DNA of 19,298 bases, from NCBI GenBank assembly GCA_017631705.1, contig JAGBSU010000075.1:1-19298 (forward strand), given 5' to 3'. Both the position numbers and the translations under genes were made by a program. Source of the stretch: Clostridia bacterium (GTDB lineage: Bacteria > Bacillota > Clostridia > Oscillospirales > Acutalibacteraceae). The notes under the pieces were generated by a model. That model ran no database searches, had not been told where the DNA came from, and saw only the letters and a list, made by a program, of their open reading frames with translations. This document shows positions 5,141 through 13,440 of the stretch, piece by piece. The first letter of the stretch is position 1; every line of letters starts with the position of its first letter.

Positions 5141-7504
5141 TCAGCAGATTTTTTCGGCATAGCGTACCGCTTCCATCGCATCGGCACCGTAGTAATCGGC
5201 ACCGATGGCGGCAGCGTAGTCAGCGGTTAATACTGCACCGCCGACAATAACACGGCAACCGGGGGCTTCACGGTGAAGCAGTTGTACGGTTTCTTCCATG
5301 GCAGGGACAGTCGTTGTCATCAATGCACTGAGTGCTACCAAACGCGAGCCGGTGCTTTGCACCGCTTCCAACACGGTGCGCGGTGCAACGTCCTTGCCCA
5401 AATCGGTCACCCGAAAGCCGTAGTTTTCGAGCAACAACTTGACGATGTTTTTGCCGATGTCATGAATATCGCCTTTTACCGTGGCGATGATGACATGACC
5501 TTTATCGGCGGCAGTTTCGTTTTTTAAAGCACTTTTGATAACACCGAAAGCGGCTTTGGCGGCTTCGGCACTCATGAGAAGTTGCGGTAAAAACACGGTG
5601 TGTTGCTCATATCCTGTGCCGACACGATCCAATGCCGGTATGATTTCGTTTTGTACGACGGTCAATCCGTCGGTGGTGGTAAGCAGTTGGGCTGTGAGAG
5701 TTGCCGCGGCATCGCCCAGGCCTTTGATGATCGCTTCTTGTAAAGTGAGGGTGTGCGTGTCAGCACAGACAGACGGTGCTTGCTGTGCGGCAAAGGCAAG
5801 GTAGCCGGCACAGTTTTCGTCACGGCCGGTTAACGCACAAAACGCGTGATAGGTTTTGAGCATATCGTCGGCATACGGGTTCATAATCGCTGCGGACAGA
5901 CCGTTTTGCAAAGCCATCGCAAAGAAGGTGCTGTTGACCGCCTCGCGGCACGGCAGACCAAAGGATACATTGGAAATGCCCAGTGAGGTATGACAACCGA
6001 GTGTTTCCTTGATGGTTTTTAGGGCAGACAGCGTGACATTTCCTGCTTGCGGGTCGGCACTGACCGTCATGCACAAGGTGTCGAACACAATGTCTTTGGC
6101 GGCAATGCCGTAGGTGGCGGCGGTGCCAAGAATGTTTTGGGCAATCGCCACGCGCTCGGCAGCGGTGGCAGGAATGCCGTTTTCATCTAAGGTGAGGGCA
6201 ACCACCAATCCGCCGTATTTTTTGACCAACGGGAAAATGCGTGCCATGCTTTCGGCTTTGCCGTTTACGGAATTGACCATGGCTTTACCGTTATACCGCC
6301 GCAAAGCCGATTCCATGGCGACGGGGTCGGCGGTATCAATTTGAAGCGGTAAATCGACCACCGCTTGCAGTTGGCAGACGGTGTCGGTGAGCAGCCTGAC
6401 TTCGTCAATTTCGGGTAACCCGACATTGACATCTAATAGTTGAACGCCTTTTTGTTGTTGGGCAATACCCTCGTTCAAAATATATCCCATGTCGTGTTCG
6501 CGAACCGCTTGTTTGAAGCGTTTTTTTCCGGTGGGATTGATGCGTTCACCAATCAGCACCGGCATATCGGTGAAATCTACCGCGTGGGTATACGAGGAAG
6601 CACAGGTGATGTGCTTTGGCTGTATGGGAAGCGGTGCTTTGCCGCGGATTTTCTCACATACGGCGGCAATATAGGACGGTGTGGTACCGCAACAGCCGCC
6701 GACGACACGGATGCCGCGTTCGACCAAGTATGACATGGTTTCGGCAAACGACGGCGGCAAAACGTTAAACACGGTGACACCGTTTTTCACTTCGGGTAAG
6801 CCGGCATTGGGTTGTACCAAAATCGGCAATGAGGAGCGTGCTAAGTATTGTTCGACAATCGGAACGAGTTGCTGCGGACCGAGTGAGCAGTTGACACCGA
6901 TAGCATCGGCACCCATGCCTTCTAACAACGCGACCACGGCATCGACATTAGCACCGGTCATGAGTTTGCCGTCGGCACCGTAGGCGTTGGAAACAAACAC
7001 CGGCAGGGTACTGTTTTCTTTGGCGGCGAGCAACGCGGCTTTGGTTTCGTAAAGGTCATTCATGGTTTCGATTAAAATCAGGTCGACACCGTATTGGACA
7101 CCAAGACGCACGGTGGCGGCAAACAGTTCGACGGCCTCTTCAAAATCCAAATCGCCGTAAGGCTTGAGGAGTTTGCCGGTGGGACCGATGTCCAAGGCGA
7201 CAAACTTTTCACCTTCTGTGGTACTTTGCGAGGCGGCGGTGCGGGCATGTTGCACCGCCGCTTTGATGATGTCTTCCAATTCGGCGGCGGAAAATTTCAG
7301 CAAATTGGCACCGAAGGTGTTGGTGCTGACAATATGACTGCCGGCATCGTAATATTGACGGTGCAAGTCGGTGATAATGTCGGGATGCGTGAGATTCCAC
7401 CGTTCCGGCAGTTCACCGGCACCGAGCCCTGCCGCTTGCAGGAGTGTGCCCATGCCGCCGTCCAGCACGGTGATATGTTGTTGCAGATAGGTTAAAACAG
7501 ACAT
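5141..7504 (-). CDS. metH: Cobalamin-dependent methionine synthase, core enzyme without reactivation domain
   Basis: MetH transfers a methyl group from methyltetrahydrofolate to homocysteine through cobalamin. The 787 residues hold three modules. The first (about 1-290) is the homocysteine domain with zinc ligands C206 (GVNCSLGP) and C271/C272 (GGCCGT). The second (about 310-570) is the pterin-binding barrel (GERINPTGKKRFK, LLDVNVG, QIDTADP). The third (about 580-787) is the cobalamin cap and Rossmann domain with DIHDIG at 679-684 supplying the lower cobalt ligand H681. E. coli MetH is about 1227 residues; the missing C-terminal AdoMet reactivation domain is encoded by the gene just upstream. 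The ATG at 7504 has GGAGGGAT before it and lies 2 bases after that gene's stop. It is the last gene of the metF operon. No clear terminator follows. Confidence 0.96.
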   Translation of the reverse strand: MSVLTYLQQHITVLDGGMGTLLQAAGLGAGELPERWNLTHPDIITDLHRQYYDAGSHIVSTNTFGANLLKFSAAELEDIIKAAVQHARTAASQSTTEGEKFVALDIGPTGKLLKPYGDLDFEEAVELFAATVRLGVQYGVDLILIETMNDLYETKAALLAAKENSTLPVFVSNAYGADGKLMTGANVDAVVALLEGMGADAIGVNCSLGPQQLVPIVEQYLARSSLPILVQPNAGLPEVKNGVTVFNVLPPSFAETMSYLVERGIRVVGGCCGTTPSYIAAVCEKIRGKAPLPIQPKHITCASSYTHAVDFTDMPVLIGERINPTGKKRFKQAVREHDMGYILNEGIAQQQKGVQLLDVNVGLPEIDEVRLLTDTVCQLQAVVDLPLQIDTADPVAMESALRRYNGKAMVNSVNGKAESMARIFPLVKKYGGLVVALTLDENGIPATAAERVAIAQNILGTAATYGIAAKDIVFDTLCMTVSADPQAGNVTLSALKTIKETLGCHTSLGISNVSFGLPCREAVNSTFFAMALQNGLSAAIMNPYADDMLKTYHAFCALTGRDENCAGYLAFAAQQAPSVCADTHTLTLQEAIIKGLGDAAATLTAQLLTTTDGLTVVQNEIIPALDRVGTGYEQHTVFLPQLLMSAEAAKAAFGVIKSALKNETAADKGHVIIATVKGDIHDIGKNIVKLLLENYGFRVTDLGKDVAPRTVLEAVQSTGSRLVALSALMTTTVPAMEETVQLLHREAPGCRVIVGGAVLTADYAAAIGADYYGADAMEAVRYAEKIC

Positions 7505-7506
7505 AG

Positions 7507-8094
7507 TTATCCCTCCAAACCGATGACCGCTGTCACCGATTTGGTGGGTGACATGAGCAGTGTGTCGGTTAATGACAGACCGATTTTACGCGAACAATCC
7601 AACACCGTAAACAAATCGTGTTGGACACACAGCGGACAGTCGCCGTAGCCGGGACTGAACCGCGGATGAAGTGTTTTACCGGTAGTTTCTTTTAAAAATT
7701 CACCGAAACGGTCACACAATGCCTCAATGCGTTCGGCACCGAAACTTTGCAAAAGCAACGCCTTTGACGGTTCGGTAATGCCGTAGCGTGCTACCAAGCG
7801 GTCGATTTCCAAGCCGACGGTGGCGGCAAAGAGTACCGCTGTGCAGCAACCGGCAAGGGCACGGCACAGCGATTGTGACGGTACGCGAAACACACCGAAA
7901 TCCACCGTGGTACCGGTGACGGCGACGGGACATTCCGTGTACACAATGGTGTATTTGAAAAGGTGCTGTGCCTCGGTTACGCAAGCACGGATTTTTTCTT
8001 CAATATCATGGTTTTCTGTTCGGCAACCCGCATAACGGGCGATTTCGCGCACATCGACAGGCGGTGCCGAAAAGGTTTTGGTGAGTATGTTCAC
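7507..8094 (-). CDS. Methionine synthase reactivation-domain protein (split MetH C-terminus)
   Basis: This 195-residue protein resembles the AdoMet-binding activation domain of MetH. The C-terminal signature HPRFSPGYGDCPLCVQHDLF followed by the LSLTDTLLMSPTKSVTAVIG stretch corresponds to the RxxxGYxxxP region of the activation domain and its MxPxxSxSG-like segment. In full-length MetH this domain binds AdoMet and reductively remethylates oxidised cob(II)alamin. Here it is a separate polypeptide, which is known in Clostridia and other anaerobes. It starts at GTG 8094, whose GTGA overlaps the metF stop codon, indicating translational coupling, and it ends 2 bases before metH. Position between metF and a metH that lacks exactly this domain makes the role quite sure. 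A Cys pair (DCPLC) near the motif is notable but its role is unknown. Confidence 0.92.
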   Translation of the reverse strand: MNILTKTFSAPPVDVREIARYAGCRTENHDIEEKIRACVTEAQHLFKYTIVYTECPVAVTGTTVDFGVFRVPSQSLCRALAGCCTAVLFAATVGLEIDRLVARYGITEPSKALLLQSFGAERIEALCDRFGEFLKETTGKTLHPRFSPGYGDCPLCVQHDLFTVLDCSRKIGLSLTDTLLMSPTKSVTAVIGLEG

Positions 8095-8975
8095 AGCGGT
8101 TTCCCCAAAATAGACGACAGATTTTGCTGAATTTTTTCGGCAACATCGGGTTTGTTCATGGAGTATACATGGACATTTTTGATGCCGTTGGCATACAGGT
8201 CGATGATTTGGTCGGTGGCGTAGGCAATGCCGGCTTGCTTCATGGCATCGGGGTCGCCGCCGAATTTATCCACCAAACCGGCATAACGGCGAGGCATAAA
8301 CGAGCCGGACAGTTTGATGGCACGTTCTACCTGCTTGGCATTGGTAATCGGCATGATGCCGGGAATAATCGGCACGGTGATGCCTGCTTCACGGATTTTA
8401 TATAAAAAATTATACAGTAAATTGTTGTCAAAAAACATCTGAGTGGTCAGAAAATCACAGCCTGCCTCTACCTTTTCTTTCAGACGGCGAATATCTTCTT
8501 TTTGGTTAACGCTTTCGGGATGGATTTCCGGATAGCACGCACCGCCGATACAAAAACCGGCACCGCTTTCTTTGAGTTCGCGGATTAAATCCACCGCATA
8601 GTGGTAGTGCCACCGACTGCGGTCGGCTGTTAGCAATTCTTGCGGAATATCGCCGCGCAGGGCCAACACATTTTCAATGCCGGCGGCTTGCAGCGTGTGT
8701 ATCATTGTTTGTACTTTCTCTTTGGTGGAGGAAACGCAGGTTAAGTGCGCTAAGGTGGGAACACCGTAGCGGTGCTTGATGTTTTTAGCAATATCCAGCG
8801 TGTATTCACCGGTGCCGCCGCCGGCACCGTAGGTGACGCTCATGAATGCCGGTTTTAATTTGGCAATTTCCTCGGTGGCGTGTTTGACGGTGTCAAACGA
8901 CGAGTCGGTTTTGGGAGGAAATACTTCAAACGACAGGGAAAGTGTGTTTCCTGCCAACAGTTGAGATAGTTTCAT
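8091..8975 (-). CDS. metF: Methylenetetrahydrofolate reductase
   Basis: MetF is a flavoenzyme that reduces 5,10-methylenetetrahydrofolate to 5-methyltetrahydrofolate, the methyl donor used by MetH two genes downstream. The 294-residue length and barrel motifs fit: LSFEVFPPK near the N-terminus, whose Glu (E17) corresponds to the catalytic acid, then MSVTYGAGGG, HLTCVSSTKE, LALRGD, CIGGACYPE, FLTTQMFFDN and VPIIPGIMPI. The ATG at 8975 is preceded by AAGGAAG. Its stop overlaps the GTG start of the reactivation gene by 4 bases. It is first in the metF / reactivation / metH operon and has an extended -10 promoter about 60 bases upstream. No AdoMet or cobalamin riboswitch is apparent in that short leader. 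Confidence 0.97.
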   Translation of the reverse strand: MKLSQLLAGNTLSLSFEVFPPKTDSSFDTVKHATEEIAKLKPAFMSVTYGAGGGTGEYTLDIAKNIKHRYGVPTLAHLTCVSSTKEKVQTMIHTLQAAGIENVLALRGDIPQELLTADRSRWHYHYAVDLIRELKESGAGFCIGGACYPEIHPESVNQKEDIRRLKEKVEAGCDFLTTQMFFDNNLLYNFLYKIREAGITVPIIPGIMPITNAKQVERAIKLSGSFMPRRYAGLVDKFGGDPDAMKQAGIAYATDQIIDLYANGIKNVHVYSMNKPDVAEKIQQNLSSILGKPL

Positions 8976-9039
8976 CTACACTCACTTCCTTGATAAAATT
9001 GGTACTAATTAGCCAATTCCGAATCCTATTAACACAGAC

Positions 9040-9048
9040 AGTATAACA
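9040..9048 (-). promoter_or_regulatory. Extended -10 promoter of the metF operon
   Basis: TGTTATACT on the minus strand is a TGn extended -10 with a near-consensus hexamer (TATACT, complement of 9040-9045). No good -35 lies 16-18 bases upstream. The inferred leader is about 58 bases and includes an AATTGGCTAATT element near 9006-9017 that could be an operator; this is only a guess. Confidence 0.55.
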
Positions 9049-9111
9049 CATTAAGACAAAAAACACCAGCAAAAAATAAAAACTGAAACCGCAAGAATAC
9101 GAAAAAAGTTA

Positions 9112-9142
9112 AAAATCTCCGTTCAAGTTGAACGGAGATTTT
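9112..9142 (-). terminator. Terminator of the Cys-rich membrane protein gene
   Basis: ATCTCCGTTCAA (9115-9126) pairs with TTGAACGGAGAT (9128-9139), extended by A/T pairs. On the minus strand it is followed by T runs (complement of about 9101-9115), so it works for leftward transcription. It lies between that gene and the metF promoter. Confidence 0.85.
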
Positions 9143-9196
9143 CATGTCATTAGCCCTCTGTGGCATTACGATGCGGTTTTGTGCGAGAAGAGGGCT

Positions 9197-9571
9197 TTAA
9201 TAATTATGGCCGGAACAGGCAGAAATGCAAACAACGGTAATTAGTAAAAACACCGCAAAAAACGTGGCGATACCGGTGAGAATGGCAGACAAGATAAGAC
9301 CGACAATACCAACGGTGAGCAACGCGACGGCGGCGGCAACTACCGTGCCGAGCGCTGCTGTGAAAAACAGTGAGCGCAAGGAACAAAAGCACGGGGACAC
9401 CGAGGCGTAAATCGGGGCGAGCAAGACAGCCGCTGCACCGAGCAACAAATAGGCCCAAAACACAACCCCCACCGGCACAAAGCCTAAACCGTATAATACG
9501 CCGAGGATGACACCGGCTAAAATACCGACGATGACGGCCGTGCAGGAGCAATTGTTTTTATCAGAACACAT
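9197..9571 (-). CDS. Small Cys-rich N-terminus, four-helix membrane protein
   Basis: I do not recognise a named family. The 124 residues start with a Cys-rich polar head (MCSDKNNCSCT), followed by about four hydrophobic helices separated by very short turns. One loop has a clustered Cys segment (VSPCFCSLRS), and the tail is CISACSGHNY. An in-frame GTG at 9580 exists, but ATG 9571 is chosen because AAGGAGG (complement of about 9580-9586) is 8 bases before it and overlaps the GTG. Small Cys-rich membrane proteins of this kind occur in spore-forming Clostridia, so a spore-envelope role is conceivable but unproven. A CATATACT element (complement of 9594-9601) with CACC 16 bases upstream loosely recalls a sigma-K promoter; no vegetative -35 is seen. 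Confidence 0.8.
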   Translation of the reverse strand: MCSDKNNCSCTAVIVGILAGVILGVLYGLGFVPVGVVFWAYLLLGAAAVLLAPIYASVSPCFCSLRSLFFTAALGTVVAAAVALLTVGIVGLILSAILTGIATFFAVFLLITVVCISACSGHNY

Positions 9572-9640
9572 ACGATTCACCTCCTTCCTTTTCAGTATAT
9601 GAAAAAGAAAAGTAGGTGGTGCAGTGAAAGGAAAGCATCG

Positions 9641-9676
9641 AAAAAGGCTGTAAAAACGAGGGGTTTTTACAGCCTT
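9641..9676 (-). terminator. Terminator of the hydroxyacid dehydrogenase gene
   Basis: AAGGCTGTAAAAAC (9644-9657) pairs fully with GTTTTTACAGCCTT (9663-9676) around a 5-base loop. The minus strand continues with a T run. It lies right after the dehydrogenase stop. Confidence 0.85.
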
Positions 9677-9681
9677 AAAAT

Positions 9682-10635
9682 TTACGGAGCAGTAATAACG
9701 TTTTGCGGATGGCCTTCGGTGTAGGCTTGCAGATTTTCACGCACTAACCGAAGAAGCCGCGTTCGTGTTTCCAACGGCGCCCATGCAACATGCGGTGTAA
9801 TGATACAGCGCGGTGCCAAACGCAAGGGGCAATCCGCCGCCATTGGCTCGGTTTCCAGCACATCGACAGCCGCACCGCCGAGTTTACCGCTGACCAAGGC
9901 TTCGCACAATGCCGATTCGTCGACAATGGGACCGCGTGCCGTGTTGATGAACAGCGCACCTTGTTTGCACCGCCGAAAGGCTTCGGCATTAAACAGTTTT
10001 TCGGTTTGTGCGGTGAGGGGACAATGTACCGAAACAACATCCGACTGCGATAACAATTCTTCAAAGGAAACGAAGCGAACACCTGCGGCGGTTTTGGGGG
10101 TACGGGTATGGCACAGCACCTTCATGCCCAAAGCGAGTGCTATTGCCGCCACCGCCTGCCCGATACTGCCGTAACCGACAAGACCGATGGTTTTGCCGTG
10201 CAGTTCTAACATATCGTGGCCAAACGGTGAAAACACGTCGCTGGATATCCAATCGCCCTTTTGTACCATGGTGTGGTATTCCACCACGCGGCTACTGAGT
10301 GCTAACAGTAACGCAAAGGTATGTTGTGCCACAGCATGCGTGGAATAACCGCCGGCATTACAAACGGTGATACCACGCTTTGCGGCGGCGTTGATATCAA
10401 TATTATTATAGCCGGTGGCAAACAAGCCAATGTATTTTAAACGGGGTGCCGCCGCCATGACTTCGGCGGTGATGGGAGTTTTATTGCACAGCAACACCTC
10501 AGCATCGGCAATGCGTGAGACGATGTCCTTGGGTGCGGTAAGCGGATAAAAGGTGACATTGCCGAGCTCTGTTAACAGCGATTCGTCCAAATCGCCTTTG
10601 GATACGGTTTTCCAATCGGTGACAACAATGTTCAT
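9682..10635 (-). CDS. D-2-hydroxyacid dehydrogenase, NAD-dependent (hydroxypyruvate/glycerate dehydrogenase type)
   Basis: The 317 residues have the full family layout: a substrate domain at both ends and a central NAD-binding Rossmann fold with VGYGSIGQ at 153-160. The catalytic set is intact: R234 (NTARGPIVDE), E263 (LETEP) and H282 (TPHVAW). The N-terminal MNIVVTDWKTVSKGDLD and the FATGYNNIDINAA segment resemble HprA-like glycerate/hydroxypyruvate reductases. The exact substrate cannot be told from sequence; lactate and phosphoglycerate are less likely, since the C-terminal ACT domain of long SerA proteins is absent. The ATG at 10635 follows an AAAGGGGGA site. It is a single-gene unit with its own promoter and terminator, divergent from the DUF4432 gene. 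Confidence 0.93.
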   Translation of the reverse strand: MNIVVTDWKTVSKGDLDESLLTELGNVTFYPLTAPKDIVSRIADAEVLLCNKTPITAEVMAAAPRLKYIGLFATGYNNIDINAAAKRGITVCNAGGYSTHAVAQHTFALLLALSSRVVEYHTMVQKGDWISSDVFSPFGHDMLELHGKTIGLVGYGSIGQAVAAIALALGMKVLCHTRTPKTAAGVRFVSFEELLSQSDVVSVHCPLTAQTEKLFNAEAFRRCKQGALFINTARGPIVDESALCEALVSGKLGGAAVDVLETEPMAADCPLRLAPRCIITPHVAWAPLETRTRLLRLVRENLQAYTEGHPQNVITAP

Positions 10636-10660
10636 GATACAGTTCCCCCTTTTGAAAGGT

Positions 10661-10689
10661 ATTGTAACAGTTTATTGCCTTGGTTGCAA
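10661..10689 (-). promoter_or_regulatory. Sigma-A-type promoter of the hydroxyacid dehydrogenase gene
   Basis: On the minus strand, TTGCAA (10684-10689) and TACAAT (10661-10666) have a 17-base spacer. It lies back to back with the divergent promoter at 10707-10735. Confidence 0.75.
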
Positions 10690-10706
10690 GGGTTTTGTAT
10701 ATTCTC

Positions 10707-10735
10707 TTGAAAAAAACGGTGAGAGGTGTTATACT
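10707..10735 (+). promoter_or_regulatory. Sigma-A-type promoter of the DUF4432 gene
   Basis: TTGAAA (10707-10712), a 17-base spacer and TATACT (10730-10735) with TGT in front make a strong vegetative promoter. Transcription would start near 10742, only about 14 bases before the ATG, so the leader is little more than the ribosome binding site. Confidence 0.82.
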
Positions 10736-10755
10736 GATAAACAGAGGTGAACGGT

Positions 10756-11652
10756 ATGAATAAAAAAATCAATCATGCATTTCAAACGGGGTATATCCGT
10801 CGGTATACCTTGAGCGAGGGCAAGGAAAACGGATTGCGGATTATCGAACTGAATAACGGTATTCTGCGTGTGTTGTTAAACGAAAGCAAAGGCTTGGATA
10901 TTATGCAAGTGTGGCACAAAGGTGTAAACATGAGTTTTGTTTCCAAAAACGGTTTTACCGCGCGGGAAATCCCCTTTTTAAAACGCTTTGAGGGCGGTAT
11001 GCTGTATACTTGCGGTTTGGATTCTATCGGTGGACGAGAGGGATTTGAGTTACACGGTAGTTTTCACAACACGCCGGCATCGGTGACCGATATTGACAAC
11101 GAAAATTTGCGTGTGTCTGCGGATATTGAGGTGACCTCGTTGTTCGGGGAAAACCTTGTGATGAAACGCACGGTTTCGCTGACCGATGGCGAGTTGCGGT
11201 TGGAAGACACACTTGTAAACCGCGGAACCAAGGACGAAAATTATTGTCTGTTATATCATATCAATTTCGGGTATCCCTTTTTGGACGAAGGGGTGCAGGT
11301 GGAAGCGGATTTAGAAGATGTGACACCGCGTACACCGATTTCTGCCGAAAAGCTGGGCGAGAGAGCCCGGTTTACAGCACCGGAAGATAATGCCGAAGAA
11401 CGGTGTTATTTCTTGAAAAACAAAGGAAATTCCATTTCGGCTGTCAATAAAAAGTTGGGAGTTCGGGCGATGGTATCGTATTCCAAGGACACCTTGCCGT
11501 GCCTTGTTCAATGCAACAGCCCTGCTTCGCAGGATTATTCGTTGGGATTGGAGCCTGCTACTTGCCTTTTAGACGATGGCTTTTGTTACAAGCAAATTGC
11601 GCCGCAGGAACAGGTGCGGTTTGCGGTGTCGTTGGCGTTTAACGAAGTGTAA
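10756..11652 (+). CDS. Aldose 1-epimerase-like protein, DUF4432 family
   Basis: The 298-residue protein shows the beta-sandwich pattern of the galactose mutarotase superfamily, DUF4432 branch. It has an early RIIELNNGILRVLLNESKGLDI segment, GGMLYTCGLDSIG, the conserved FELHGSFHNTPA His motif, and YHINFGYPFLDEG before the end. Members are thought to bind sugars or sugar phosphates and interconvert anomers, but biochemical evidence is sparse. An in-frame GTG at 10747 is rejected in favour of ATG 10756, because GAGGTG (10744-10749) is the ribosome binding site of the latter. The gene has its own promoter, divergent from the hydroxyacid dehydrogenase gene, which hints at a shared sugar-acid context without proving it. 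No terminator separates it from the SPFH gene 65 bases downstream. Confidence 0.88.
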   Translation: MNKKINHAFQTGYIRRYTLSEGKENGLRIIELNNGILRVLLNESKGLDIMQVWHKGVNMSFVSKNGFTAREIPFLKRFEGGMLYTCGLDSIGGREGFELHGSFHNTPASVTDIDNENLRVSADIEVTSLFGENLVMKRTVSLTDGELRLEDTLVNRGTKDENYCLLYHINFGYPFLDEGVQVEADLEDVTPRTPISAEKLGERARFTAPEDNAEERCYFLKNKGNSISAVNKKLGVRAMVSYSKDTLPCLVQCNSPASQDYSLGLEPATCLLDDGFCYKQIAPQEQVRFAVSLAFNEV

Positions 11653-11717
11653 CATGTCTGTCGTTTGTTTGAGCATGTGATACAACAAAAATAACAAATA
11701 AAAGAGGAGGATTTTGT

Positions 11718-12668
11718 ATGTGGTGGATACCGGTGTTATTGTTGGTGTTGGTTATTGTCATTATTCCGAATATTCGTATTGTGCCGCAAGCACACGAATT
11801 TGTTATCGAACTGTTGGGAAAATATAAAACTACATGGTCGGCAGGGTTGCATGTGAAAATCCCGCTTATTGAACGCGTTGCCAAAAAAGTAACCGTCAAG
11901 GAACAGGTGTTGGATTCCCCGCCTCAACCGGTTATTACGAAAGACAATGTTACGATGCAAATTGATACGGTGATTTACTATGCCATTTACGATGCCAAGC
12001 TCTATGCTTACGGTGCGGTAAATCCCATTTCTGCCCTTGCCAATCTTGCCGCTACCACATTGCGTAATCTTGTCGGTGAATTGGAATTGGACGGAACCTT
12101 GACTTCGCGTGATACCATCAACGCGAAAATGACCGAAATTTTGGATGAAGCGACGGATAAGTGGGGGATTAAGGTCAATCGCGTTGAACTGAAAAACATT
12201 ATTCCGCCTGCCGAAATTCAAAACGCTATGGAAAAACAAATGAAGGCTGAACGTGACCGCCGCGAAACATTGCTGCAAGCGGAAGGGCATAAAGCGGCTG
12301 CCATCACGCGTGCCGAGGGTGATAAGCAAGCCATGATTCTTGCCGCCGAAGGTGAGCGTGATGCTCGAATTGCGCGTGCCGAAGGTGAGGCAAAGGCGAT
12401 ATTTTTGTCCAAGAAAGCGGAAGCGGACGGTTTGCGTGAACTTAAAAACGCAGGAGTTAATACCGCTGTTTTGGAACTGAAAAAATATGAAGCGTTGGTT
12501 GCTCTTTCCAACGGAAAGGCTTCTAAAATTATTATCCCAACCGATGCGGTGAATGCCACAAAAGCCAATGTGTTGTTTTCGGAAACCACCGGACTCGGCG
12601 ATGTAACAGTCCCTGCCGCAGAGGAGGAACCTGCCACACCGAAAATAGATGTGTGTTGTGAGGAATAA
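11718..12668 (+). CDS. SPFH/band 7 (stomatin/QmcA-like) membrane protein
   Basis: The 316 residues have a single N-terminal membrane segment (about 2-17), then the SPFH domain: VPQAHEFVIELLGKYK, the PQPVITKDNVTMQIDTVIYY segment, LRNLVGELELDGTLTSRD and the GIKVNRVELKNIIPPAEI segment. A long Ala/Glu-rich coiled coil follows (about 170-245, repeated AEG units) and then a variable acidic tail ending in DVCCEE. Such proteins form large rings at membrane microdomains and modulate proteases or lipid order. The usual NfeD-type partner is not present here. The ATG at 11718 follows AAGAGGAGG (11702-11710). The next gene starts 43 bases downstream with no terminator, so the two may be co-transcribed. 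Confidence 0.93.
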   Translation: MWWIPVLLLVLVIVIIPNIRIVPQAHEFVIELLGKYKTTWSAGLHVKIPLIERVAKKVTVKEQVLDSPPQPVITKDNVTMQIDTVIYYAIYDAKLYAYGAVNPISALANLAATTLRNLVGELELDGTLTSRDTINAKMTEILDEATDKWGIKVNRVELKNIIPPAEIQNAMEKQMKAERDRRETLLQAEGHKAAAITRAEGDKQAMILAAEGERDARIARAEGEAKAIFLSKKAEADGLRELKNAGVNTAVLELKKYEALVALSNGKASKIIIPTDAVNATKANVLFSETTGLGDVTVPAAEEEPATPKIDVCCEE

Positions 12669-12711
12669 GACTTGTTTATCGGTTTTTGGTGTGAAAAGGA
12701 GATAGCGGCCA

Positions 12712-13368
12712 ATGTTTAAGGGTGCTGTTTTTGATGTGGACGGAACGTTGGTGGATTCCTTGTTCATTTGGGGTGTGTTGTGGAGTGGAATCGGGAAAAC
12801 CTATGCAGGGGATGCCTCTTTCCGACCGCGGCCGGAAGACGACAAGAAGATAAGGACCATGCTGTTAAAGGATACCATGGCATTGCTTCATACGCAGTAT
12901 GGACTCGGTGAAAGCGGTGAGGAGTTATTGGCGTTTGCCAACCGCTTAATTGAACGGTTTTACCGAGAAGAGATTTGCCTGAAAGACGGAGTGACCGATT
13001 TTTTAGAGTATTTGAAAGCACAAAACATACCGATGTGTATCGCCACCGCCAATTCGGAAAAACTGATTCGGTTGGCGATGCAGCGGTGCGGATTGGACCG
13101 TTATTTCTCGAAGGTGATTTCGTGTTACGATGTCGGGAAGGGCAAAGATGAGCCGCATGTGTTTTTGGAAGCGAGTCGGTATCTGGGAACTTCTGTTGCA
13201 CAAACCTGTGTGTTTGAGGATTCGTTGACAGCGGTGAAAACCGCGAAAAAAGCGGGTTTTCAAACCGTGGCGATTTACGATGAAAAAAATTACGGGCAAG
13301 AGGAGTTGGCGAAAACAGCGGATGTCTATATCCCAAAAGGGAAAACCTTAAAAATGCTCATACTTTGA
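12712..13368 (+). CDS. HAD-superfamily phosphatase/phosphoglucomutase-like hydrolase
   Basis: The 218-residue protein has all HAD motifs. Motif I is DVDGTLVDS, with nucleophile D8 and acid/base D10. Motif II is the CIATANS segment, motif III a Lys in the VGKGKDEP segment, and motif IV VFEDSLTAV. The alpha-helical cap between motifs I and II (about 17-90) is the type found in beta-phosphoglucomutase and related sugar-phosphate phosphatases. The exact substrate is unknown. The ATG at 12712 has AAAAGGAGA 9 bases upstream. It probably shares a transcript with the SPFH gene and ends in a strong bidirectional terminator. Confidence 0.93.
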   Translation: MFKGAVFDVDGTLVDSLFIWGVLWSGIGKTYAGDASFRPRPEDDKKIRTMLLKDTMALLHTQYGLGESGEELLAFANRLIERFYREEICLKDGVTDFLEYLKAQNIPMCIATANSEKLIRLAMQRCGLDRYFSKVISCYDVGKGKDEPHVFLEASRYLGTSVAQTCVFEDSLTAVKTAKKAGFQTVAIYDEKNYGQEELAKTADVYIPKGKTLKMLIL

Positions 13369-13390
13369 TAAAAACAAATCTTATCTATCA

Positions 13391-13440
13391 AAAAAACACG
13401 CCGCCGTTGACACATCAACGGCGGCGTACTTTTTTATTTT
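13391..13440. terminator. Bidirectional terminator
   Basis: A GC-rich 13-bp perfect stem (13398-13410 with 13415-13427, loop CACA) is flanked by A6 on the left and T-rich sequence on the right. It serves both the HAD gene and the convergent amidohydrolase gene. Confidence 0.95.

Noticed and set aside
8976..9110. AdoMet or cobalamin riboswitch before metF
   Set aside because: The leader from the extended -10 is only about 58 bases and contains no conserved S-box or B12-box sequence or terminator.
11736..12767. 343-residue frame antisense to the SPFH gene
   Set aside because: It is the shadow of a repetitive Ala/Glu-rich coding sequence. It has no ribosome binding site or promoter, and the sense strand has a clear family match.
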